DNA of 64,000 nucleotides from Pseudonocardia sp. TRM90224. Lineage in GTDB: Bacteria > Actinomycetota > Actinomycetes > Mycobacteriales > Pseudonocardiaceae. Shown piece by piece: positions 49,750-57,202 of this stretch. Position numbers and translations under genes: made by a program. Location: NCBI RefSeq assembly GCF_021245725.1, contig NZ_JAJGSX010000006.1, forward strand, positions 1-64,000, written 5' to 3'. The stretch's first letter is position 1. Each line of letters begins with the position of its first letter. The notes beneath the pieces were generated by a model. It was not told the DNA's origin and did not search any database. It saw only the letters and a program-made list of their open reading frames with translations.

Positions 49750-50687
49750 GACGCCAGCACCGAGAGCAGCTCGAACGCCACGTGCGCCGCGGCGATGCCG
49801 GTGATCTCGGCGTGGTCGTACGCCGGGGCCACCTCCACGATGTCGGCGCCGACGATGTTCGCGCCGACCAGCCCGCGCAGGGTGTTGAGCAGCTCGCGGC
49901 TGGTGAGCCCGCCCGCCTCCGGGGTGCCGGTGCCGGGGGCGTGCGCGGGGTCGAGGACGTCGATGTCGACCGAGACGTACACGGGCGCGTCGCCGAGCCG
50001 GGCGCGCATCCGCTCGATCACCGCGGCGATCCCGTCGAACTGGTAGTCGTCGGAGCGGACCACCTGGAAGCCGAGCACGCCATCGTCGGTGAGGTCCTGG
50101 TCGGAGTAGAGCGGGCCGCGGATGCCGATGTGCATGCAGCGCTCCTTGTCGAGCAGCCCCTCCTCGCTCGCGCGCCGGAACGGCGTGCCGTGGGTGTAGG
50201 GGGCGCCGAAGTAGCTGTCCCAGGTGTCCAGGTGGGCGTCGAAGTGCAGCACCGCGATCGGGCCGTGGTCGCGGTGCACCGAGCGCAGCAGCGGCAGCGC
50301 GACGGTGTGGTCGCCGCCGATGGAGAGCAGCTTCGTGCCGCCTTCGCGCAGGTCGTTGGCGGCGTGCTCGACCGTGCGGATCGCCTCGTCCAGGTCGAAC
50401 GGGTTGATCGCGAGGTCGCCCGCGTCGGCGACCTGCTGCGCCGCGAACGGCAGCACGTCGAGCGCGGGGTTGTAGGGCCGCAGCAGCTTCGACGACGACC
50501 TGATGTGCGCGGGCCCGAAGCGGGCGCCGGGGCGGTAGGAGACCCCGCTGTCGAACGGGAGCCCGAGCACCGCCACGTCGGTGTGCCCTACCTCGTCGGT
50601 GCGCGGCAGCCGCGCGAACGTCGCCGGCCCGGCGTATCGCGGGACCTGCGAGGCGTCGACCGGTCCGATCGGTTCGGGATGGGCCAC
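49746..50687 (-). CDS. speB: Ureohydrolase: agmatinase or guanidinobutyrase
   Basis: The 313-residue binuclear-manganese enzyme of the arginase family releases urea from a guanidino substrate. The metal motifs are SIGGDHT (GGDHT at 124-128), [10 protein letters not shown] (Asp150-Asp157) and [19 protein letters not shown]. With a putative 2-ketoarginine decarboxylase and no ornithine or polyamine genes nearby, 4-guanidinobutyrate is at least as likely a substrate as agmatine. GTG 50687 has GGAGGAGAG at ideal spacing. It is first in the operon and divergent from the PucR regulator. Confidence 0.9.
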   Translation of the reverse strand: MAHPEPIGPVDASQVPRYAGPATFARLPRTDEVGHTDVAVLGLPFDSGVSYRPGARFGPAHIRSSSKLLRPYNPALDVLPFAAQQVADAGDLAINPFDLDEAIRTVEHAANDLREGGTKLLSIGGDHTVALPLLRSVHRDHGPIAVLHFDAHLDTWDSYFGAPYTHGTPFRRASEEGLLDKERCMHIGIRGPLYSDQDLTDDGVLGFQVVRSDDYQFDGIAAVIERMRARLGDAPVYVSVDIDVLDPAHAPGTGTPEAGGLTSRELLNTLRGLVGANIVGADIVEVAPAYDHAEITGIAAAHVAFELLSVLAS

Positions 50688-50792
50688 GATGCTCTCCTCC
50701 GACGGGTTCGTTTGCGGTGCACCCAGGGTGAGCTGCGCGGATGCCTCGCAGTAGTGCCATTCCGTCGAACTGGTGAACCCGGGTCTCGCCGA

Positions 50793-50814
50793 ATCGTCCA
50801 AACCGTCGGACGAT
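50793..50814. promoter_or_regulatory. Operator candidate for the PucR regulator: perfect 7-bp inverted repeat
   Basis: ATCGTCC (50793-50799) and GGACGAT (50808-50814) are perfect inverse complements with an 8-base spacer. The repeat ends six bases before the regulator ATG, in the 133-base divergent region shared with the ureohydrolase operon. This position suits autoregulation. Confidence 0.5.
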
Positions 50815-50820
50815 GTCCCG

Positions 50821-52320
50821 ATGCTCACCGTCGCGACGCTGCTCGCCGATCCCGCGCTGCGCCTGCAGGTGCACGCCGGACGGCGCAACCTGGGCCGCCC
50901 GATCGAGGCCGCGGCCGTCTCGGAGCTGGTCGCGCCCGGTTCGTGGCTGCAGGGCGGCGAGCTGCTGTTGACGATCGGGCTGCTGCTGCCGCGGACCCGG
51001 GAGGGCTGCACGGCCTACATCGCCGACCTCGACTCCGCCGGGGTGCGCGCGCTCGCCCTCGGGCTGGGCGCCGACCTGCGGTTCCAGGAGGCCCCGCAGG
51101 AGCTGGTCGATGCCGCCGAGGCGGCCGGCATGCCGCTGCTGACGGTGCCCGACCCGATCCCGTTCATCGCGGTCACGAAGGCCGTCTTCGCCTACCACGC
51201 GAAAGAGGAGCGCCAGCAGCTGGAATGGGCGCTGCGCACCCAGCGCGCGCTCACCGCGGCCGCGGCCGCCCCGGGCGGGCTCGGTGGGATCCTCGCGGCG
51301 CACGAGCACGCCACGGGCCGCGCCGGGCTGGTCGTCGACGCGCTCGGCCGTCCGATGGCGGAGTCGGGTCCGGGGCGGGCGAACCTGATCGACGAGCTGT
51401 CGGCGCTGATCGACACCGTCCGCGCGCAGGGTTTGCACGGCGCGGCCGTCGACACGACGCCGACCCGGCGCCGGGAGGTGCACCCGCTCGGCTCCCGCAG
51501 GCTGCGCGCATGGCTGCTGCTCGACGGGCCGCCCGGGACGTCGGCGCTGCACCAGATCACCGGCGACCTGGTCTCGCTGCTCTCGCTGGAGCTGGAACGC
51601 CAGCACGGGCTGGGCGCCGCGCAGCGCAGGGGGCGGACGCAGGTGATCGGACGGCTGGCGCGGGCCACCGTCGAGGACGTCGTCGCGGCCAGGTGGCTGG
51701 CGTCCGTCGGGCTGCCGGACACCGACCTGCGGGCGGCGGTGATCGCGGCGCCGGACGACGCCGAGGAGCTCGCGGCCGACCTCGCCGCCGTGCTGCCGGG
51801 GGCGTTGGTGCAGGTCACGGGCGAGCTGGTGGAGCTGGGCGCGCCCGTGGACGTCGACATGGTGGCCGCGCTCGACACCCTCGCGAAGGACCGCGCGGCC
51901 GGCATCGGGATCGGGGCGCGGCCCGGGGCGTTCGCGGTCTCGCTGCGGCAGGCGCGCTCCGCGCTGCCGGAGAGCCGGATCAGCGGACGTCACGCGCTCG
52001 CGAGCGAGATCGCCAGCGCCAGGATGCTGCTCTCGACGATCGAACCCGCCCGGCTGGCCGCCTACGCCGACGCCGTGCTCGGGCACATCGACGCCGCCGA
52101 CCGCGCCGAGGAGCTGCTCCGCTCACTCACCGTCTTCCTGGAGCACAACGGGCACTGGGAGGCCGCGGCCGCGGCGATGAACGTCCACCGCCACACCGTC
52201 CGCAACCGGATCGAGACGGTGGAACGGCTCACCGGCCGCCGGATGCTCTCCGCGCAGGACCGGCAGGAGCTGTGGCTGGCGCTGCGCGCCCGCGACCTCT
52301 CGCGCATGTCGACCGAGTAG
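50821..52320 (+). CDS. PucR-family transcriptional regulator of the guanidino/arginine operon
   Basis: The 499-residue regulator has an N-terminal PucR sensory domain ([39 protein letters not shown]). A middle region leads to a C-terminal helix-turn-helix ([20 protein letters not shown]). It is divergent from the ureohydrolase-decarboxylase-symporter operon, which it most likely activates in response to a nitrogen compound. The frame extends to 50773, but ATG 50821 fits family N-termini. The 24-bp palindrome D begins four bases after the stop. Confidence 0.88.
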   Translation: MLTVATLLADPALRLQVHAGRRNLGRPIEAAAVSELVAPGSWLQGGELLLTIGLLLPRTREGCTAYIADLDSAGVRALALGLGADLRFQEAPQELVDAAEAAGMPLLTVPDPIPFIAVTKAVFAYHAKEERQQLEWALRTQRALTAAAAAPGGLGGILAAHEHATGRAGLVVDALGRPMAESGPGRANLIDELSALIDTVRAQGLHGAAVDTTPTRRREVHPLGSRRLRAWLLLDGPPGTSALHQITGDLVSLLSLELERQHGLGAAQRRGRTQVIGRLARATVEDVVAARWLASVGLPDTDLRAAVIAAPDDAEELAADLAAVLPGALVQVTGELVELGAPVDVDMVAALDTLAKDRAAGIGIGARPGAFAVSLRQARSALPESRISGRHALASEIASARMLLSTIEPARLAAYADAVLGHIDAADRAEELLRSLTVFLEHNGHWEAAAAAMNVHRHTVRNRIETVERLTGRRMLSAQDRQELWLALRARDLSRMSTE

Positions 52321-52323
52321 ACC

Positions 52324-52384
52324 GTCGACAACGACGTTTTGGCTGTTTGTTAGCGCTCACAACAGCCATAACGTCGTTGTCGAC
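52324..52384. repeat. Palindrome D: 24-bp hairpin with one mismatch
   Basis: GTCGACAACGACGTTTTGGC (52324 onward, arm to 52347) pairs with 52361-52384 at 23 of 24 positions around a 13-base loop containing AGCGCT. It directly follows the PucR stop and precedes a co-directional gene, so it is a candidate terminator without a T tract. No other copy of this sequence is seen in the window. Confidence 0.85.
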
Positions 52385-52453
52385 GTGACCGGCGGAGGGG
52401 CCGTCCACCGAATGTCGTAGCGTTGGTGCACTCCCCGAGGCGTGAGGTGTGCC

Positions 52454-53140
52454 GTGCGAACGACCCATCGACTGGCTGTATTCGGCGCGGCAGGATGCCT
52501 CCTGCTGAGCGCGTGCGGAGCTTTGACCCCGGCCGCGGAGCCGACGATCCGGCAGTCCGTCGACGTCAGCGCGTTCACCCCGACGGCGAAGAACCCCGAC
52601 CCGTCGAAGAACATCGACGGCGTGACGGTGAAGAAGTACCCGAAGGGCAAGCACATCCGAGGCGACCAGCGGGTGGCATACACCTTCACCCCGCCCATCG
52701 GTGGTACGCACGACCAGGCGTGGGCGACCTGCACCGGTGTCGTCTACCCGGAGCCGGTGCGCAGCGAGAACATCGTGCACTCCATGGAGCACGGCGCCGT
52801 CTGGATCGCCTACGACGCCGACCGCGTCTCGCCGGCCGACCAGGCCGCGCTCGCGAAGCTGGTCGACGGCAAGCCGTACATGGTCATGTCGCCCTACCCG
52901 GGGATGAAGCATCCGATCTCGCTGCAGTCGTGGGGGCACCAGCTCGCCGTCGACAGCATCGGCGACGAGCGCATCGACCAGTTCATCGCGGCGCTGCGGC
53001 GCAACCCGAACACGTTCCCCGAGCCCGACGCGTCCTGCGCGGAGATCGGCGGCCAGTACTTCCAGCAGGACAACCCACCGGCCTTCAAGGCGACGCCGGC
53101 CAAGGGTGAGGTCAACGGCGGCACGATCGTCGAGGAGTAG
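52454..53140 (+). CDS. DUF3105 lipoprotein
   Basis: The 228-residue exported protein has a lipobox LLSAC (Cys21). The DUF3105 core reads HIRGDQRVAYTFTPPIGGTH followed by NIVHSMEHGAVWIAYDAD. Its conserved His and Glu residues (HSMEHG) could bind a metal. The function is unknown. GTG 52454 has GAGG six bases upstream; GTG 52442 is a less suitable alternative. It stands alone between palindromes D and B3 and converges on glcF. Confidence 0.88.
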   Translation: MRTTHRLAVFGAAGCLLLSACGALTPAAEPTIRQSVDVSAFTPTAKNPDPSKNIDGVTVKKYPKGKHIRGDQRVAYTFTPPIGGTHDQAWATCTGVVYPEPVRSENIVHSMEHGAVWIAYDADRVSPADQAALAKLVDGKPYMVMSPYPGMKHPISLQSWGHQLAVDSIGDERIDQFIAALRRNPNTFPEPDASCAEIGGQYFQQDNPPAFKATPAKGEVNGGTIVEE

Positions 53141-53142
53141 CC

Positions 53143-53214
53143 GAAGTTCCCCACCGTTTTGCCAACCTGCACGGCCTCCAGGGCGTGCAAGTAGGCAAAA
53201 CGGTGGGGAAGTTT
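53143..53214. repeat. Palindrome B3 (family B, GCCAACCTGCA subtype)
   Basis: TTCCCCACCGTTTTGCC on the left pairs with GGCAAAACGGTGGGGAA on the right. After two mismatches, TGCACG/CGTGCA closes the tip. It fills the 73-base gap between the convergent DUF3105 and glcF genes and touches the glcF stop. It shares the outer stem with B1/B2 but has a different inner stem. Confidence 0.85.
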
Positions 53215-54548
53215 CAGGTGCGGGGGATCGGGACCCCGCGGATCGACGCGTCGAGAAGCTGCACGGGGTGCAGCAGCGGGATGTCCTTGCCGAGGTGCTT
53301 GCCGATCTGCAGCAGGCAGCCGGGGTTCGCGGTGACTATCACGTCAGGAGTCACCGACCGGACGTTCTCCGCCTTGCGGGCGCCCAGCTCGGCTGCGGCG
53401 TCCGGCGCGATCATGTTGTAGATCCCGGCCGAGCCGCAGCACAGCTCCGCCTCCGGCAGATCCACCAGCTCGACGCCGGGGATCGAGCGCAGCACCGCAC
53501 GCGGCTGAGCGCGGACCTTCTGCGCGTGCCCGAGGTGGCAGGCGTCGTGGTACGCCACCCGCCCGCGGACGGGGTGCCGCGACGCCCGCGGTTCCCCCTC
53601 GGCCAGCACCTCGTGCACGTCCCGGACCTTCGCGCTGAACGCGGCGGCGCGCTCGGCCCACGCCGGGTCGTCGGCCAGCAGGTGGCCGTACTCCTTCATC
53701 GACGAGCCGCAGCCGGCCACGTTCGTCACGAAGTACTCGGCCGCAAGGCCTTCGAAGTCGGCGATCGTGCGCTTCGCCCTGGTCAGCGCGGGGTCCTCGC
53801 GGCCGGCGTGCAGCTCGAGCGCACCGCAGCACTGCTGCCCGCGCGGCACCAGCACGTCGTAGCCCTCCGCGGCGAGCACGCGCACGGTCGCGACGTTGAC
53901 CCGGTGGAAGAACACGTCCTGCACGCAGCCCGAGAGCAGCGCCACCCGGCCGCGCCGCTGCCCCGCCGCGGGCGTGTGCACGGGCAGCCCCGCGAACGCG
54001 TCGCGCACCGAGACCGGCGGCAGGAGCGACTCCATCGCCGCGAGCCGCCCCGGCAGCTTCGACGCCATCCGCGAGACCGCCGGGATCCGGCGCAGCCGCT
54101 GGTAGAGCGCGCCCGGCAGGGCCGCGAGCCGCAGCCGCCGCCGGTACGGGAACAGCGCGAAGATCGCTTTGCGGAAGAGCGCGTCGCCCGGCTCGCGCGG
54201 CACGTTGCGCTCGATCTGGGGCCGCACCGATTCCAGCAGCCGGTCGTACTGCACTCCCGACGGGCACGCGGTCACGCACGCCATGCAGCCGAGGCACGCG
54301 TCGATGTGCTCGGTGAACGGGCCGTCGAGCGCGATCTCGCCCTTGCTCGCGAGATCCATCAGGTAGATCCGGCCGCGCGGGGAGTCCATCTCCTCGCCCC
54401 ACAGCTGGTACGTCGGGCACGTCGGCAGGCAGAACCCGCAGTGCACGCAGTCGGCCAGCAGCTCGGGTTCCGGTGGGCGGCGCTCGTCGAAGCTGCTGGG
54501 GCCCGTCTGCGGCAGGTTGGTCTCCGCCGAGCCTGCTGGCGTCGTCAC
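53214..54548 (-). CDS. glcF: Glycolate oxidase iron-sulfur subunit
   Basis: The 444-residue electron-transfer subunit has two 4Fe-4S ferredoxin motifs, CVHCGFCLPTC (Cys34-Cys44) and CLGCMACVTAC (Cys85-Cys95). Two CCG domains follow (QQCCGALELHAG; ELCCGSAGIYN) that bind further cofactor or link to the quinone pool. With GlcD and GlcE it oxidises glycolate, or D-lactate, to glyoxylate at the membrane. GTG 54548 is chosen by homology; the ribosome site is weak. It lies 16 bases after glcE, with a 12-base tandem duplication in between. Confidence 0.92.
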   Translation of the reverse strand: MTTPAGSAETNLPQTGPSSFDERRPPEPELLADCVHCGFCLPTCPTYQLWGEEMDSPRGRIYLMDLASKGEIALDGPFTEHIDACLGCMACVTACPSGVQYDRLLESVRPQIERNVPREPGDALFRKAIFALFPYRRRLRLAALPGALYQRLRRIPAVSRMASKLPGRLAAMESLLPPVSVRDAFAGLPVHTPAAGQRRGRVALLSGCVQDVFFHRVNVATVRVLAAEGYDVLVPRGQQCCGALELHAGREDPALTRAKRTIADFEGLAAEYFVTNVAGCGSSMKEYGHLLADDPAWAERAAAFSAKVRDVHEVLAEGEPRASRHPVRGRVAYHDACHLGHAQKVRAQPRAVLRSIPGVELVDLPEAELCCGSAGIYNMIAPDAAAELGARKAENVRSVTPDVIVTANPGCLLQIGKHLGKDIPLLHPVQLLDASIRGVPIPRT

Positions 54549-54552
54549 AGGA

Positions 54553-54576
54553 TCACATCCACGGTCACATCCACGG
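54553..54576 (-). repeat. 12-bp tandem duplication at the glcE/glcF junction
   Basis: TCACATCCACGG is repeated perfectly at 54553-54564 and 54565-54576. On the coding strand the upstream copy encodes the last glcE codons and stop (CCG TGG ATG TGA). The second copy lies untranslated before glcF and adds 12 bases of spacing. Confidence 0.88.
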
Positions 54577-55644
54577 TGCGAAGCGTCCGGGGCCGAACCG
54601 GCCCTTCGGGTCGAGCTCTGCCTTGATCGCCCTGAGCACGCCGAGCGCCGACGGCGGCGGTCCCCACGCCGGCGCGTCGGTGCCCGCGGGCCGGGCGCGC
54701 AGCGCCGATGTGCCGCCCATCTCGTGGACCAGCCGGTGCGCTTCGGCGACCGCATCGGGCTCGACGGTCACGGTGGCGACTCCCGTGCCGAGCCCGGCGG
54801 TCGTCGTCGAGACCCGAGGCAGCGCGCCGAGCAGCTCGGGCAGCCGCGAGGGCAGTACCCCGACCCGGATCGACGCGCGGCCGTCAGCCCCTCGCACGAG
54901 CGCGGCGTGCCGCTCCCAGATGTCCGGCTCCGCCGTGCTGCCGCCGACGGCCGCCCGCAGCCGCTCCACGCGGGCCGGAAGCGCCCGCTCGGTGCCGTCC
55001 ACCTTGATCAGCAGCGTGCCCTCGGCCCACTCCAGCGCCGCGGGCTCGTACGGGCCGCCGAGCACGACGGCCGCAAGCTCGGCGGCCTCGGGCAGCGTGC
55101 ACGCGACGGAGAGCGTGGCCGTGCTCTCCGGGACCGGGTGCAGCCGCAGCACGACCTCGGCGATCACGGCGAGGGTGCCGTACGAGCCGTGCACGAGCTT
55201 GGCCAGGTCGTACCCGGCCACGTTCTTGATCACGTGCCCGCCGCTGCTGGCGACCGTGCCGTCGGCGAGCACGAGCGTCACGCCGATCACGAGGTCGCGC
55301 AACGACCCGTGGACGAGGGCCGCGGGGCCGGCGTCGGCGGTGGCGAACAGCCCGCCGACCGTTGCGCCTCCGGCGACCCGCGCCGCGTCGAACGCGACGT
55401 GCTGACCGTGCGGCGCCAGCTCGGCGGCCAGCTCGCGCAACGGCGTGCCGGCACGCACGGAGACCGTCATGTCGCCGGGGTTGTGCGCGATCACGCCGCG
55501 CATGCCCGTCGTGTCGAGCACGGCGTCGACGGGTTCGAGCGCGCCGCCCCAGCCCGCGGCGGTGCCGGCGCCGGCGACGGCGAGCCGGCCGCTCGTGTCG
55601 AGCACGGCCGTGCGGAGCGTGCGCAGGTCAGTGGGTGCGTTCAC
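54565..55644 (-). CDS. glcE: Glycolate oxidase FAD-binding subunit
   Basis: The 359-residue FAD-linked oxidase-fold subunit has HVAFDAARVAGGATVGGLFA and SSGGHVIKNVAGYDLAKLVH as the FAD-binding blocks and ends DPKGRFGPGRFAPWM. The GTG start at 55644 overlaps the glcD stop (GTGA). It forms the glycolate oxidase complex with its neighbours. The frame runs on upstream through glcD and is rejected there. Confidence 0.92.
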   Translation of the reverse strand: MNAPTDLRTLRTAVLDTSGRLAVAGAGTAAGWGGALEPVDAVLDTTGMRGVIAHNPGDMTVSVRAGTPLRELAAELAPHGQHVAFDAARVAGGATVGGLFATADAGPAALVHGSLRDLVIGVTLVLADGTVASSGGHVIKNVAGYDLAKLVHGSYGTLAVIAEVVLRLHPVPESTATLSVACTLPEAAELAAVVLGGPYEPAALEWAEGTLLIKVDGTERALPARVERLRAAVGGSTAEPDIWERHAALVRGADGRASIRVGVLPSRLPELLGALPRVSTTTAGLGTGVATVTVEPDAVAEAHRLVHEMGGTSALRARPAGTDAPAWGPPPSALGVLRAIKAELDPKGRFGPGRFAPWM

Positions 55645-57095
55645 AGGCGCTCGATCACTCCCGACTCCTCCAGCGGATGCGGCTTGTACTTGCCGGGCCG
55701 TTCCCCGCACAGCCGCGGTGTCGGCAGCACCTTGCCCGGGTTGCACAGCCCGCGCGGGTCGAACGCGCCGCGCACGCGCCGCATGACCGCGAGGTCGTCC
55801 TCGGTGAACATCTTCGGCATCGAGCACGCCTTGTCGGTGCCGATGCCGTGCTCGCCCGAGAGCGAACCACCCATCTCGACGCACAGCTCGGCGATCTCGC
55901 CGGAGAGCTTCTCGGCCCGTTCCGTCTCGCCGGCGGCCGCGCTGTAGAGCACCAGCGGGTGCAGGTTCCCGTCGCCCGCGTGGAAGACGTTCGCGACACG
56001 CAGCCCGGCGTCGGCGCCCATGCCGGCGATGCGGTCGAGCACCTCGGCGAGGCGCGTGCGCGGCACCACGCCGTCCTGCACGAAGTAGTCGGGGCTGATC
56101 CGCCCGACTGCGGCGAACGCGGCCTTGCGCCCCCGCCAGATCGCCGCGCGCTCCTCCGGCGAGCCCGCGATGTGCAGGCGCGTGCAGCCGTGCCGCTCGC
56201 AGATCTGCTTGACCTGCTCGAACTGGACGTCGCACTCCTCGGTGGGCCCGTCCAGCTCGACGACGAGCGCGGCCGGCACCCCGACCGTGTAGCCGGCGTG
56301 CACCGCTTCCTCCGCCGCCTCGATGGCGAGCGTGTCCATCATCTCGACGGCGGCGGGCACGATCCCGGCGGCGACGACGTCGGACACGACGTCACCCGCG
56401 GCCGCGATGCTGGGGAAGTCGGCGAGCAGCGTGCGCACCGACTCCGGCGTCCGCAGCAGCCGCACGGTGATCTTCGTGGTGATCCCGAGGGTGCCCTCCG
56501 AGCCGAGGAACGTGCCGCGCAGGTCGGGCCCGAGCTGCTCGCCGGTGTCGGAACCGAGCGTGACGACCGACCCGTCGGCCAGCACGACCTCCACCGACAG
56601 CACGTGGTTGGTGGTGAACCCGTACTTCAGGCAGTGCGCGCCGCCGGAGTTCTCCGCGACGTTGCCGCCGATCGTGCAGACCTGCTGGCTGGACGGGTCG
56701 GGCGCGTAGTAGAGCCCGTGCGGCGCGGCCGCCTTGGTGATCTCCAGGTTGGTGACGCCCGGCTCGACGACCGCCCTGCGGTTGACCGGGTCGACCTCCA
56801 GCACGCGCTTGAGCCGCGCGAGGCTGATCACCACACCGTCGGCGACGGGCAGCGCGCCACCGGAGAGGCCGGTGCCGGCACCGCGGGCGACGAACGGGAT
56901 GCCGTGCTCGGCGCAGACCCGCACCGCGCTGGCCACCTGCTCGGCGGTGCGGGGGAGCAGCACGAGGTCGGGGATCACCCGGTAGCCGGTGAGGCCGTCG
57001 CACTCGTAGGCGCGGCAGCGCACCGGGTCGCTGATCACGTCCTGCGGGGACAGCGTGTACTCGAACTCCCGCCGCACCGCGTAGCTCAGGCCCAC
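55641..57095 (-). CDS. glcD: Glycolate oxidase catalytic subunit (FAD-linked)
   Basis: The 484-residue catalytic flavoprotein has GIPFVARGAGTGLSGGALPV and CTIGGNVAENSGGAHCLKYG bound to FAD, with GDGNLHPLVLY and GSLSGEHGIGTDKA at the active site. It converts glycolate to glyoxylate, which malate synthase, encoded divergently, condenses with acetyl-CoA. The GTG start at 57095 opens the glcDEF operon. Confidence 0.93.
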   Translation of the reverse strand: MGLSYAVRREFEYTLSPQDVISDPVRCRAYECDGLTGYRVIPDLVLLPRTAEQVASAVRVCAEHGIPFVARGAGTGLSGGALPVADGVVISLARLKRVLEVDPVNRRAVVEPGVTNLEITKAAAPHGLYYAPDPSSQQVCTIGGNVAENSGGAHCLKYGFTTNHVLSVEVVLADGSVVTLGSDTGEQLGPDLRGTFLGSEGTLGITTKITVRLLRTPESVRTLLADFPSIAAAGDVVSDVVAAGIVPAAVEMMDTLAIEAAEEAVHAGYTVGVPAALVVELDGPTEECDVQFEQVKQICERHGCTRLHIAGSPEERAAIWRGRKAAFAAVGRISPDYFVQDGVVPRTRLAEVLDRIAGMGADAGLRVANVFHAGDGNLHPLVLYSAAAGETERAEKLSGEIAELCVEMGGSLSGEHGIGTDKACSMPKMFTEDDLAVMRRVRGAFDPRGLCNPGKVLPTPRLCGERPGKYKPHPLEESGVIERL

Positions 57096-57139
57096 CGGGG
57101 AAGCCTACGTCGAGGTGGCAGCGCACGCGATATCACGGG

Positions 57140-57176
57140 TTCCACAATACGGAAGCTGCACTCCGAATGATAGAAT
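57140..57176 (+). promoter_or_regulatory. Malate synthase control region: TTCC-N7-GGAA repeat and -10 box
   Basis: TTCCACAATACGGAA (57140-57154) is an inverted repeat of TTCC/GGAA arms, the shape bound by IclR-type regulators that often control glyoxylate genes. TAGAAT (57171-57176) is a good -10 box directing transcription rightward into malate synthase. The repeat sits near -35 and also 45 bases upstream of glcD. No regulator gene is adjacent. Confidence 0.5.
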
Positions 57177-57202
57177 CCGGGCCGCCTTCAGATGTCGACT
57201 TC

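Noticed and set aside
48166..52086. 1,306-codon frame continuing the TPP enzyme upstream
   Set aside because: The extension runs through the ureohydrolase in a different frame and antisense to the PucR gene; homology begins at GTG 49749.
57167..57202. N-terminal extension of malate synthase from ATG 57167
   Set aside because: The codon overlaps the apparent -10 box TAGAAT and the extra residues are not typical of the family.
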